Below, one piece after another: positions 41,731 through 50,281 of a DNA stretch of 64,000 nt (positions within the stretch are counted from its first letter, which is position 1; each line of letters begins with the position of its first letter). The stretch is from assembly GCF_033100795.1 (NCBI RefSeq), contig NZ_JAWLVI010000001.1, positions 806,001-870,000 of the forward strand, given 5' to 3'. Both the position numbers and the translations under genes were made by a program. Origin of the DNA: Pseudothioclava sp033100795 (GTDB lineage: Bacteria > Pseudomonadota > Alphaproteobacteria > Rhodobacterales > Rhodobacteraceae). The notes below the pieces were generated by a model. The model did not search any database, was not told the origin of the DNA, and saw nothing but the letters and a program-made list of their open reading frames with translations.

Positions 41731-42915
41731 TCAGTAATCGTTCGTTTTTGCCCGTTCGAGGAAGGCGTCCATGCCCTCTTCGACGATAATCTTTGCCTGC
41801 GCGACCCATTTGTCGCGGGTGCAGCGGCCCTTGAAGCGCGGCACATTCGCATCGGCATAGGCCACTTCGTCCGCGCCCCATGCGGCGATCTGGTCGTAGT
41901 GGTAGACGCCCCAGCTATTGAGCACTTCCTCAAGCTTCGGGCCAACCCCTTCGATCACCTTAAGATCGTCGGCACCAGCCTTGCGCGGCGCTTTCAGCCC
42001 CTTCGGCTTTGCGCCTTCGGCCTCGGCCACAGCTTCGGCTTTGGCCTTCGGAGCCGCAGCCTTCTCAGCCTTCGGAGCGGCGGGCTTTTCGGCCTTAGGC
42101 GCAGCGGCTTTCTCAGCCTTCGGGGCTGCGGGCTTCGCTGCGGCTGCCTGTTGCACGGCCGATTTCGGACGATCCGCACCCATGATGCCGATCGCGCCCC
42201 ACTGGCCGCCCATCTGCCACGGAGCCTTCAGCGGAACCTCGGTGCCGTCGATTTTCTTGACCACATCGCCAACCGAAACCGCAATCCCGACCGAGCCGTT
42301 ATGCGCTTCCTTGTCGCCCGCAACCTCGATGCACGAGGTCAGGCCCGACGAAGGCTCCGACGAGAAGCGGCCAACCTGCGAGCCCGGACGCGGCGCCTTA
42401 CCAGCGGCCATTTCGTCGATCAGGCGGGCAAGGCTCTCTTCGGTGAGATCCTCGTAATAGTCTTTGCCGATCTGCGCCATCGGTGCGTTCGCGCAGGCGC
42501 CAAGGCACTCGACCTCTTCCCACGAGAACTTGCCATCGGCAGAGATTTCAAAGGGATGCGCGGCGATTTTCTCTTTACAGACCTTGATCAGGTCTTCCGA
42601 GCCGCAGATCATGCACGAGGTCGTGCCGCAGATCTGGATATGCGCAACCGAGCCGACGGGCGCGAGCTGGAACATGAAGTAGAAGGTCGCAACCTCGAGC
42701 ACGCGCATGTAGGGCATACCCAGCATGTCCGCGACATATTCGATTGCGGGCTTCGAAAGCCAGCCTTCCTGCTCTTGTGCGCGGAACAGCAGCGGAATCA
42801 CCGCCGAAGCCTGACGCCCCACCGGATATTTGGTGATCTGCGCTTCGGCCCATGCGAGGTTCGCAGGCGTGAAGGCAAAGCTCTCGGGCTGTTCGTTATG
42901 CAGACGGCGAAGCAT
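41731..42915 (-). CDS. nuoE: NADH-quinone oxidoreductase subunit E with C-terminal extension
   Basis: The product has 394 aa, more than twice E. coli NuoE (166 aa). Residues 1 to about 175 are the thioredoxin-like [2Fe-2S] (N1a) subunit with ligands C96, C101, C137 and C141. A middle segment follows (about 176-250). Next comes an Ala/Lys/Pro/Glu linker (251-310) built from AAPKAEK-type repeats. The C-terminal domain (315-394) starts DDLKVIEGVGPKLEEVLNSWGV, a helix-hairpin-helix-like pattern also seen at the end of other alphaproteobacterial proteins. The tail is presumably not needed for electron transfer. Its start overlaps the nuoD stop by one base. Confidence 0.95.
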   Translation of the reverse strand: MLRRLHNEQPESFAFTPANLAWAEAQITKYPVGRQASAVIPLLFRAQEQEGWLSKPAIEYVADMLGMPYMRVLEVATFYFMFQLAPVGSVAHIQICGTTSCMICGSEDLIKVCKEKIAAHPFEISADGKFSWEEVECLGACANAPMAQIGKDYYEDLTEESLARLIDEMAAGKAPRPGSQVGRFSSEPSSGLTSCIEVAGDKEAHNGSVGIAVSVGDVVKKIDGTEVPLKAPWQMGGQWGAIGIMGADRPKSAVQQAAAAKPAAPKAEKAAAPKAEKPAAPKAEKAAAPKAKAEAVAEAEGAKPKGLKAPRKAGADDLKVIEGVGPKLEEVLNSWGVYHYDQIAAWGADEVAYADANVPRFKGRCTRDKWVAQAKIIVEEGMDAFLERAKTNDY

Positions 42916-44156
42916 TAGCGGTCAATCTCCCCGAAAACGACATCCATGGTGCCGATGATGGCCGAAACGTCAGCGAGCTGGTGGCCCTTGGCGACGTAAT
43001 CCATTGATTGAAGGTGCAGATACCCCGGAGCGCGGATTTTCGCGCGGTAGGGTTTGTTGGTGCCATCCGACACCAGATAAACGCCGAATTCGCCTTTGGG
43101 CGCCTCGACAGCGGCGTAAACCTCGCCTGCCGGAACCTTGAAGCCTTCGGTGTAAAGCTTGAAGTGGTGGATCAGTGCTTCCATCGAGGTTTTCATATCG
43201 CCCCGCTTGGGCGGCGTGAACTTGCCACGGGCCAGAACGTCGCCCTTCCCTTCGGGAGCGCGCAGCTTGGCAATGGCCTGATGGATGATCTTCACGCTCT
43301 CGCGCATCTCGGCCATGCGGCAGAGGTAGCGGTCATAGCAGTCGCCGTTCTTGCCGATCGGGATCTGGAAATCGAACTCGTCGTAGCACTCATAGGGCTG
43401 CGCGCGGCGCAAGTCCCATGCAAGGCCCGAGCCACGGACCATCACGCCCGAATAGCCCCAGTCCAGAATGTCCTGCTCGGAGATGATACCGATTTCGGCG
43501 TTACGCATCTTGAAGATACGGTTTTCGGTCAGAAGCCCCTCGATGTCGTCCAGAACCTTCGGGAACTCATTCGCCCAGGTCTCGATGTCGTCGATCAGCG
43601 CCTCGGGAAGGTCCTGATGAACGCCGCCCGGACGGAAATAGTTGGCGTGCAGACGCGCGCCGCAGGCACGCTCGTAGAACACCATCAGCTTTTCGCGCTC
43701 TTCAAAGCCCCACAAGGGCGGCGTGAGCGCGCCCACGTCCATAGCCTGCGTGGTGACGTTCAGAAGGTGGTTCAGGATACGGCCAATTTCCGAATACAGA
43801 ACGCGGATCAGCGAGCCACGGCGCGGAACCTCGATCCCCATCAGCTTTTCGATGGCCAGACACCAGGCGTGTTCCTGGTTCATCGGCGCCACATAGTCGA
43901 GGCGGTCGAAATAGGGCGTGTTTTGCAGATAGGTGCGGCTTTCCATCAGCTTCTCGGTGCCGCGGTGCAGCAGGCCGATATGCGGGTCAGCACGCTCGAC
44001 GATCTCGCCGTCAAGTTCCAGCACCATACGCAGCACGCCGTGCGCTGCCGGGTGCTGCGGACCGAAGTTGATGTTGAAGTTACGGATCCGCTGCTCGTCG
44101 GTCAGCACATCCTTCGAGCCGTCATCGTAGGTGTTTTGCCGGATATCGCCGTCCAT
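42915..44156 (-). CDS. nuoD: NADH-quinone oxidoreductase subunit D
   Basis: The product (413 aa) is the 49-kDa subunit lining the quinone site. Conserved parts are NFGPQHPAAHGVLRMVLELDGE, then GLLHRGTEKLMESRTY, then PYFDRLDYVAPMNQEHAW. The C-terminus ends in VFGEIDR, the arginine-terminated signature of the family. It lies 57 bp after nuoC; both are separate genes here, unlike the fused nuoCD of E. coli. Confidence 0.98.
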   Translation of the reverse strand: MDGDIRQNTYDDGSKDVLTDEQRIRNFNINFGPQHPAAHGVLRMVLELDGEIVERADPHIGLLHRGTEKLMESRTYLQNTPYFDRLDYVAPMNQEHAWCLAIEKLMGIEVPRRGSLIRVLYSEIGRILNHLLNVTTQAMDVGALTPPLWGFEEREKLMVFYERACGARLHANYFRPGGVHQDLPEALIDDIETWANEFPKVLDDIEGLLTENRIFKMRNAEIGIISEQDILDWGYSGVMVRGSGLAWDLRRAQPYECYDEFDFQIPIGKNGDCYDRYLCRMAEMRESVKIIHQAIAKLRAPEGKGDVLARGKFTPPKRGDMKTSMEALIHHFKLYTEGFKVPAGEVYAAVEAPKGEFGVYLVSDGTNKPYRAKIRAPGYLHLQSMDYVAKGHQLADVSAIIGTMDVVFGEIDR

Positions 44157-44213
44157 GGGTCTTACCTCTGTCTTGCCGATGATGCCGGAACGCTGGCGCG
44201 TCCCAGCTGTGGC

Positions 44214-44813
44214 TCAGCTCTGTTTCTCGTCGCCGGGAAGAATGTATTGCGCGCCCTCCCACGGGGAGAGGAAATCGAATTGCCGGTATTCCTGCGTAAG
44301 CTTCACCGGCTCATAGACGACGCGCTTCTCGGCCTCGTCATAGCGCAGCTCGACATAGCCCGTGGTCGGGAAGTCCTTGCGCAGCGGGTGGCCGCGGAAA
44401 CCGTAATCCGTCAGCAGGCGGCGCAGGTCGGGGTGACCCGAGAACACGATGCCGAACATGTCGAAGGTCTCGCGCTCGAACCAGTTTGCCGCCGGATAGA
44501 CCGAAACGATCGAAGGGCACATCTCATCCTCGCGCACAGCCGCTTTCACGCGGATACGCTGGTTGCGATACATCGAGAGGAAGTGCCAGACCACGTCAAA
44601 GCGCACCGGACGCTCGGGATGGTCGACGCCCGTGCCATCGACCAGCGTCGAGAACATGCAGTTCGCGTCGTCGCGCAGGAAGGTCACGAAATCGACCAGC
44701 CGCGAGGCAGCGACCGTGACGGTCAGCTCGCCAAAGGCGATCTCGGTCGAGACCACGTCTTCGCCGCGCTTGAGTTCGATGTGTGTGGCCAGTTCTTGAA
44801 GTGCTTCGCTCAT
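44214..44813 (-). CDS. nuoC: NADH-quinone oxidoreductase subunit C
   Basis: The product (199 aa) is the 30-kDa hydrophilic subunit. The signature SVYPAANWFERETFDMFGIVFSGHPDLRRLLTDYGFRGHPLRKDFP is intact in segments (WFERETFDMFGI and GHPLRKDFP). The start at 44813 has GAGGAGAG upstream and lies 10 bp after nuoB; the longer frame is rejected. Confidence 0.97.
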   Translation of the reverse strand: MSEALQELATHIELKRGEDVVSTEIAFGELTVTVAASRLVDFVTFLRDDANCMFSTLVDGTGVDHPERPVRFDVVWHFLSMYRNQRIRVKAAVREDEMCPSIVSVYPAANWFERETFDMFGIVFSGHPDLRRLLTDYGFRGHPLRKDFPTTGYVELRYDEAEKRVVYEPVKLTQEYRQFDFLSPWEGAQYILPGDEKQS

Positions 44814-44823
44814 CTGTCTCTCC

Positions 44824-45357
44824 TCAGCGCACCAGCGTGCCGGTGCGGCGGATCTTCCGCTGCAGTTGCAGGATGCCATACATCAGGGCTTCCGCCGAGG
44901 GCGGGCAGCCGGGCACATAGATGTCAACCGGAACGATCCGGTCACAGCCACGCACCACCGAATAGGAATAGTGATAATAGCCACCGCCATTCGCGCACGA
45001 CCCCATCGAGATCACATACCGCGGCTCGGGCATCTGGTCATAGACCTTGCGCAGCGCGGGCGCCATCTTGTTGGTCAGCGTGCCGGCAACGATCATCACG
45101 TCCGACTGACGCGGGCTTGCGCGCGGCGCAAACCCGTAACGCTCCACGTCGTAGCGCGGCATTGCGGTGTGCATCATCTCGACCGCGCAGCAGGCCAGAC
45201 CGAAGGTCATCCAGTGCAACGAGCCGATACGGGCCCAGTTGATCAGATCCTCGGTGGTGGTGAGGATGAAACCCTTGTCTTGCAGGTCGCGGTTGAGCGC
45301 CTGCGTCGCCACGTCCATATCGGCCGCGGCGGTGTTCGATCCGGTCATCACGCCCAT
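44824..45357 (-). CDS. nuoB: NADH-quinone oxidoreductase subunit B
   Basis: The product (177 aa) carries the terminal [4Fe-4S] cluster N2, with ligands in GLACCAVEM, SMGSCANGGG and VPGCPPSAEAL. ATG 45357 has AAGGGGG about 8 nt upstream and overlaps nuoA by 10 bp. ATG 45348 would give a one-base overlap but a weaker ribosome site. Confidence 0.97.
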   Translation of the reverse strand: MGVMTGSNTAAADMDVATQALNRDLQDKGFILTTTEDLINWARIGSLHWMTFGLACCAVEMMHTAMPRYDVERYGFAPRASPRQSDVMIVAGTLTNKMAPALRKVYDQMPEPRYVISMGSCANGGGYYHYSYSVVRGCDRIVPVDIYVPGCPPSAEALMYGILQLQRKIRRTGTLVR

Positions 45358-45713
45358 TCCAGCGCCCCCTTCTTCCATTCATAGGCAAAACCGACCGTCA
45401 GCACGGCCAGGAACACCATCATCGACCAGAACCCGACCATGCTCATCGAACCGAAGGCAACGGCCCAGGGGAACAGGAAGGCCACCTCGAGGTCGAAAAT
45501 GATGAACAGGATCGACACAAGGTAGAAGCGGACATCAAATTTCATCCGCGCATCATCGAAGGCGTTAAAGCCGCATTCGTAGGCGGAAAGCTTTTCGGGG
45601 TCCGGGTTGCGAACGGCAAGGACAACGGCGGCGAGGATCAGGACAAGGCCCAATGCGGTCGCCATACCAAGAAAGATGAGGATCGGGAGATATTCACGAA
45701 GCAGATCGTGCAA
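45348..45713 (-). CDS. nuoA: NADH-quinone oxidoreductase subunit A
   Basis: The product (121 aa) is a three-helix membrane subunit. The long loop after helix 1 contains KLSAYECGFNAFDDARMKFDVRFYLVSILFIIFDLE in family order, including the conserved cysteine. The start codon is TTG at 45713, with GGAGGAG about 9 nt upstream. It is the first gene of the nuo operon; the promoter candidate lies at 45767-45795. Confidence 0.96.
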   Translation of the reverse strand: MHDLLREYLPILIFLGMATALGLVLILAAVVLAVRNPDPEKLSAYECGFNAFDDARMKFDVRFYLVSILFIIFDLEVAFLFPWAVAFGSMSMVGFWSMMVFLAVLTVGFAYEWKKGALEWA

Positions 45714-45766
45714 GGCTTGGCTCCTCCATAACGTAACGACAGGTCACGCAGTTTCGGCTAACAGGG

Positions 45767-45795
45767 TCTTTAGCCCTGTGCCTTTCAAGCGTCAA
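45767..45795 (-). promoter_or_regulatory. candidate sigma-70-type promoter of nuoA
   Basis: On the minus strand, TTGACG (45790-45795) and TAAAGA (45767-45772) are separated by 17 bp. The inverted repeat ACAGGG-N7-CCCTGT (45761-45779) brackets the -10 element, so a repressor or leader hairpin could act there. Sequence match only. Confidence 0.5.
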
Positions 45796-45841
45796 CCGAA
45801 CGTGGTGCGAATTATCGGGGTTTTGGCGGGAAATCTCGGTT

Positions 45842-45853
45842 TTTGTATACAAA
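45842..45853. promoter_or_regulatory. palindrome TTTGTATACAAA upstream of nuoA
   Basis: This is a perfect 12-bp palindrome, about 50 bp upstream of the candidate nuo -35, in the 289-bp gap between nuoA and the liuC-like gene. It is typical in form of a GntR- or LacI-class site, but no regulator is assigned. Apart from this and the nuo promoter I see nothing else in 45714-46002; on the minus strand it also separates two operons that run in the same direction. Confidence 0.4.
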
Positions 45854-46002
45854 TGCATACTCAAGCGGGGCGAACTGTCGCAGCCCGCATTTCCCTGAAA
45901 AGACTGCCCGCGCCAAGAGACTCGGGCCTTTGGGCGCGAGTCGCCTGACGCGGGCGGGTAGATTAAAACATACGTCTGATTTTCACCTTTAGCGGCGAAG
46001 GG

Positions 46003-46785
46003 TTACATATTCCAATTTGGCGATCTTTTCTCGAAGAAGGCACTGATTCCTTCTGCCGACTCATCGCTCTCCCACCGCTGCACCAAAGCCGCGATGGTGG
46101 CATCGATCGTGGCCTCGTCGATGCGCGGGCCAAGCATCCGCACCAGCGCCTTGGCCTCGCCCACCGCGCCCGGCGCGCATTTGAGGTAGGGCGCGACCTC
46201 GGCCTCGATGGCGGTGTCCAGATCCTCAGGCGAGACAACCTTCGCCAGAAGGCCAAGCCCCTGCGCCTCGTCTGCGCCAAACAGGCGCGAGGACATGAAC
46301 ACGCGCCGCGCATTCGCCTCGCCCATCCGCGCCACCACATAGGGCGAGATCGTCGCGGGCGTCAGGCCAAGCTTCGTCTCGGTCAGTCCGAACAAAGCGC
46401 CCTCGACCCCAACCGCCACATCGCAGACCGACATCATGCCGATGCCGCCGCCAAACGCGTTCCCCTGCACCCGACCAATCACGGGCTTGGGGCAGGTATT
46501 GAGCGCTTGCAGCATCGTCGCCAGCACCCGCGCTCCGGCGGCGCGCTCGGCAGGTGTTGCGCCCATCTGCGCCTGCATCCATTTCAGATCGCCCCCCGCG
46601 CAAAAGCTCTTGCCGTCGGCCATCAGCACGACCACCCGAACCGCAGGATCACGCCCCAGATCAAGGATTGCCTCGGTCAGCTCCAGCATCATCTGCTCGG
46701 AAAGCGCGTTGTGTTTCTCGGCGCGCGCCAGAACGAGGCTGGCCACCCCGCGCGCGTCAGTGGAAACCCGGATCAGTTCAGCCAT
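46003..46785 (-). CDS. liuC: methylglutaconyl-CoA hydratase (enoyl-CoA hydratase family)
   Basis: The product is a 260-aa crotonase-fold enzyme. The oxyanion-hole segments are KSFCAGGDLKWM and GNAFGGGIGMMSVCDVA, and the catalytic glutamate region is TETKLGLTPATISPYV. It is the last gene of the leucine-degradation operon, overlapping the HMG-CoA lyase gene by 8 bp. In that context it should hydrate 3-methylglutaconyl-CoA to HMG-CoA; from the sequence alone a general enoyl-CoA hydratase is possible. Confidence 0.88.
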   Translation of the reverse strand: MAELIRVSTDARGVASLVLARAEKHNALSEQMMLELTEAILDLGRDPAVRVVVLMADGKSFCAGGDLKWMQAQMGATPAERAAGARVLATMLQALNTCPKPVIGRVQGNAFGGGIGMMSVCDVAVGVEGALFGLTETKLGLTPATISPYVVARMGEANARRVFMSSRLFGADEAQGLGLLAKVVSPEDLDTAIEAEVAPYLKCAPGAVGEAKALVRMLGPRIDEATIDATIAALVQRWESDESAEGISAFFEKRSPNWNM

Positions 46786-47641
46786 TGGCAGCCCCTTTCA
46801 TCGCAAGCGCCATCGCGGCCGCTTCTTCCAGAACCAGCGGGTCGATGCCCGTGGCATAACCCTTCGCCTCAAGGAAGGCGCGGACCTTCTCGGTCGCGAC
46901 ATTCCCTGCGGCACCGGGTGCATAAGGGCAACCGCCCAAGCCCCCGACAGCCGCGTCGAACACGCGCAGTCCGCGCGCGAGCGAGGCTTCGATGTTCAAC
47001 AGCGCCCTGCCCGCCGTGTCGTGGAAATGCCCGGCCAGTTCGGCCGCCGGAACCTCTTGGGTCACGATTGCCAGCATCGCCTCGACCGCCTCGGGCGTGC
47101 CCTGCCCGATCGTGTCGCCCAGACTGACCTCATAGCAGCCAAGCGCGCGCAGGCGTGCCGCAACACGGGCCACCGCATTTGGCTGGGTCTTGCCGTCATA
47201 GGGGCAATCCGTCACCACCGACACATAGCCCCGCACCGGCACCCCTGCCTCTTTCGCGGCGGCCACGAGTGGCACAAAGCGCTCGATGCTTTCGTCAATC
47301 GTGCAGTTCAGATTAGCCTTGGAAAATCCTTCCGAGGCCGAAGCGAAAATCGCCACCTCGTCGGCGCGCGCAGCCAGCGCCCCCTCGAACCCCTTGAGGT
47401 TCGGGGTCAGCGCGGCATAGGACACCCCCGTCGCGCGGGTGATGCCTGCGAAAACCTCGGCGGAATCGGCCATTTGCGGCACCCATTTCGGGCTGACGAA
47501 GGACCCCACCTCAATCCGGCGGAACCCCGCGCGTGACAGGCAATCGACAAAGGCGATCTTCTCGGGCGTCGGGATCTGGCGCTTTTCGTTTTGCAGCCCG
47601 TCGCGCGGACCCATCTCGAAGATTTCAACGGTCTCAGGCAT
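46778..47641 (-). CDS. mvaB: hydroxymethylglutaryl-CoA lyase
   Basis: The product (287 aa) splits HMG-CoA into acetoacetate and acetyl-CoA, the last step of leucine breakdown. It is a TIM-barrel enzyme with EMGPRDGLQNEK, the metal-binding HFHDTAG, and the C-terminal catalytic-cysteine loop GGLGGCPYAPGAAGN. The ATG at 47641 overlaps the stop of the GST gene by 8 bp (ATGCCTGA). The longer frame to 47728 is not credible. Confidence 0.95.
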   Translation of the reverse strand: MPETVEIFEMGPRDGLQNEKRQIPTPEKIAFVDCLSRAGFRRIEVGSFVSPKWVPQMADSAEVFAGITRATGVSYAALTPNLKGFEGALAARADEVAIFASASEGFSKANLNCTIDESIERFVPLVAAAKEAGVPVRGYVSVVTDCPYDGKTQPNAVARVAARLRALGCYEVSLGDTIGQGTPEAVEAMLAIVTQEVPAAELAGHFHDTAGRALLNIEASLARGLRVFDAAVGGLGGCPYAPGAAGNVATEKVRAFLEAKGYATGIDPLVLEEAAAMALAMKGAANG

Positions 47642-48284
47642 CGGGGATCTCGTAGAAATCAAACTCGTAGATGTCATCCCCGCCCGCCTTTTCCAGCGCA
47701 GCCTTATAGGCCGGACGCGCCTGAACACGGTCGCGATAGGCGGTTAGCGCCGGATAGGCGTCGCCGCGCACGAAGCGGAACATCGCGTCGATATTGAACC
47801 CCAGCATACAGTCGGCGGCAGAGAACTCGCTCAGCAGCCACTCATGCGCGATCAGGTGGTCTTCAAGCGCCCGCATCGTCACCTCAAGGCGACGGGTATC
47901 GAGCTTCATCATCGCAACCGAGCGCGCGCTCTCCGGGCGCAGGAAGATATGATGGATGTTGAGGTTCTGCACCAGATTGGCCTGCGTTTCCGCAAAATGC
48001 ACCCAGCCCAGAAAGGCCGCACGCTCGGGCGTGCCGGGCTTGGGCGCAAGGCGACCTGTCTGCTCGGTCAGATATTCGACGATGGCGCCGGATTCGAAGA
48101 CAACCATATCTTCGTATTCCAGCGCCGGAATGCGGCCCGCAGGCGAGAGCGCGCGAAACTCGGGGCTGCGCAGGCTGCCATCGGTCAGCGACCAGTTTTG
48201 CAGCTCGGCCTCAAGCCCCAGCTCCTCCATCAGCCAGAGCACCCGGAACGAGCGCGAGCCAGGAACGTGGTGCAGTCGGATCAT
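47634..48284 (-). CDS. glutathione S-transferase family protein
   Basis: The product (216 aa) has an N-terminal thioredoxin-like domain (LHHVPGSRSFRVLWLMEELGL, then RIPALEYEDMVVFESGAIVEYL) and a helical C-terminal domain. The position of SRSFR suggests a serine-type active site. It is translationally coupled on both sides inside the leucine operon (ATGA with the carboxylase alpha gene, 8 bp with mvaB). It may detoxify reactive acyl or unsaturated CoA products of the pathway; this is inference, and no substrate is predictable. Confidence 0.88.
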   Translation of the reverse strand: MIRLHHVPGSRSFRVLWLMEELGLEAELQNWSLTDGSLRSPEFRALSPAGRIPALEYEDMVVFESGAIVEYLTEQTGRLAPKPGTPERAAFLGWVHFAETQANLVQNLNIHHIFLRPESARSVAMMKLDTRRLEVTMRALEDHLIAHEWLLSEFSAADCMLGFNIDAMFRFVRGDAYPALTAYRDRVQARPAYKAALEKAGGDDIYEFDFYEIPDA

Positions 48285-50203
48285 GCGTCTTCCTCCTCTT
48301 GCAGCCGGATCAGCGCGTCACCGGCCTCGACCTGCGCACCCTCGGCGACCAGAACTTCGGCCACAATGCCATCGCGCGCGGCCAGCATCGTATGCTCCAT
48401 CTTCATCGCTTCCATGATGGCCAGACGTTCGCCCGCCTGAACCGCCTGACCTGCCGCGACAAAGACAGCTTTCACCAGACCCGGCATCGGCGCAAGCGTC
48501 AGGTCCGACCCCGCCTCGTCGCCCGCACGGTCCAGCGCGTCTGGCACCGCAAAGCGATGGGCGCCGCGCATGAAGACCGTGACCTCCGGCCCCGCATGAT
48601 AGAAGCGCGCGCCGGTCTTCACGCCATCGACCCACCAGCCATCGGGCTTGAGCAGGCACTCATGCGCGACCCCTTCAAGTTCGACGGTGATATGGGTGGC
48701 GCTATGGGCGCGGATATGGGCCTCGGTCTCGAAGGGGACCGCGCGGCGCGGCGCGCCCCAAAGCGAGAACCCGCTGCCCTGCCCGCCCTCAAGCCCGGCG
48801 GAGGCAATCACGCCCAGTGCACGCGCAGCCAGCAACACGCCGGTTTCCGCTGTCAGCGCGTCGATGTCGCGGCCAATGAGGCCAGTGTCCACATCCCCCG
48901 CCGCAAAGCCCTTGTGGCGCGCAAGGCGGCTAAGGAAGGCAAGGTTCGTCACCGTGCCCGCCACTTCGGTTTCGTCCAGCGCACGCGCCAGCGCGTTTAG
49001 CGCCGCCGCCCGCGTCGGCCCGTGCACGATCACCTTGGCGATCATCGGGTCATACCACGGGCTGATCGCATCGCCCTGACGCACGCCGGTATCGGCGCGG
49101 CAACCATCGGCAAAGCGCAGATGCGACAGCGTCCCCGTCGCGGGCAAGAATCCTGCAGGCACGTCTTCGGCGTAGAGGCGCGCCTCGAACGCGTGGCCCT
49201 TGATCGAGAGCTCGTCTTGCCGCGCAGGCAAAGCCTCGCCGCTGGCGACGCGCAATTGCCATTCGACCAGATCGACGCCAGTGATCGCCTCGGTCACGGG
49301 ATGCTCGACCTGAAGGCGGGTGTTCATCTCCATGAACCAGAAGCGGTCAGGGCGCAGCCCGTCCGAGCCATCAACGATAAATTCGACCGTGCCGGCGCCA
49401 GAATAGCCAATCGCCTGCGCCGCGCGCACGGCGGCCAGCCCCATTGCTTCGCGCATCTCGGGCGTCATACCGGGTGCGGGCGCCTCTTCGATGACCTTCT
49501 GGTGGCGGCGCTGCAAGGAACAGTCGCGTTCGAACAGGTGAACGGCCTCCGCGCCATCACCAAAAACCTGCACCTCGATATGGCGCGGCTTGTCGACGAA
49601 TTTCTCGATCAGCACGGCGGGGTTGCCAAAGGCGGTTTGCGCCTCGCCCTGAGCGCTGGCCAGTGCAGCCGCGAAATCGCCCGCGCGCTCGACAAGTCGC
49701 ATCCCCTTGCCGCCGCCGCCCGCGACCGCCTTGATCAGCACCGGATAGCCGATCTGCTCGGCCGCGCCGGCCAGATGCTCGGGGTCCTGATTGGCGCCGT
49801 GATAGCCCGGCACGACCGGCACACCGGCCTCTGACATCAGCGCCTTGGCCGCGTCCTTCAGCCCCATCGCGCGGATCGCGCGGGCAGACGGCCCGATAAA
49901 CACCAGCCCCGCCGCCTCGACCGCATCGACGAAATCGGGATTCTCGGACAGGAAGCCATAACCCGGATGGATCGCCTGCGCGCCCGTGGCAAGGGCGGCC
50001 TGAATGATCGCATCGCCGCGCAGATAGCTGTCTTTCGGCGCGGGGCCACCCAGAAGCACCGCCTCGTCAGCCATTGCGACATGGCGCGATTGTTCGTCGG
50101 CCTCGGAATAAACGGCCACGGTCGCCACGCCCAGACGGCGGGCGGTATCAATCACACGGCAGGCAATCTCGCCGCGGTTGGCAATCAGGATCTTGCGGAA
50201 CAT
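48281..50203 (-). CDS. liuD: methylcrotonyl-CoA carboxylase biotin-containing subunit
   Basis: The product (640 aa) combines biotin carboxylase and biotin carrier. The N-terminal carboxylase has KILIANRGEIACRV, the glycine loop GGGGKGMR, and EMNTRLQVEHPVTE. The carrier domain near the C-terminus has biotinyl lysine K601 in EAMKMEHT. Context (isovaleryl-CoA dehydrogenase, HMG-CoA lyase) points to methylcrotonyl-CoA rather than acetyl- or propionyl-CoA. The biotin is presumably added by the BirA encoded at 28653. It starts 78 bp after the carboxyltransferase gene. Confidence 0.93.
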   Translation of the reverse strand: MFRKILIANRGEIACRVIDTARRLGVATVAVYSEADEQSRHVAMADEAVLLGGPAPKDSYLRGDAIIQAALATGAQAIHPGYGFLSENPDFVDAVEAAGLVFIGPSARAIRAMGLKDAAKALMSEAGVPVVPGYHGANQDPEHLAGAAEQIGYPVLIKAVAGGGGKGMRLVERAGDFAAALASAQGEAQTAFGNPAVLIEKFVDKPRHIEVQVFGDGAEAVHLFERDCSLQRRHQKVIEEAPAPGMTPEMREAMGLAAVRAAQAIGYSGAGTVEFIVDGSDGLRPDRFWFMEMNTRLQVEHPVTEAITGVDLVEWQLRVASGEALPARQDELSIKGHAFEARLYAEDVPAGFLPATGTLSHLRFADGCRADTGVRQGDAISPWYDPMIAKVIVHGPTRAAALNALARALDETEVAGTVTNLAFLSRLARHKGFAAGDVDTGLIGRDIDALTAETGVLLAARALGVIASAGLEGGQGSGFSLWGAPRRAVPFETEAHIRAHSATHITVELEGVAHECLLKPDGWWVDGVKTGARFYHAGPEVTVFMRGAHRFAVPDALDRAGDEAGSDLTLAPMPGLVKAVFVAAGQAVQAGERLAIMEAMKMEHTMLAARDGIVAEVLVAEGAQVEAGDALIRLQEEEDA

Positions 50204-50281
50204 TGGGGTTCCTCCCTCTTGAAGCGCCGGTGGGCGGCTGCCCTGCCCCGACGGGGAATGCGTCGCGCGGGGGGCGCGGGA

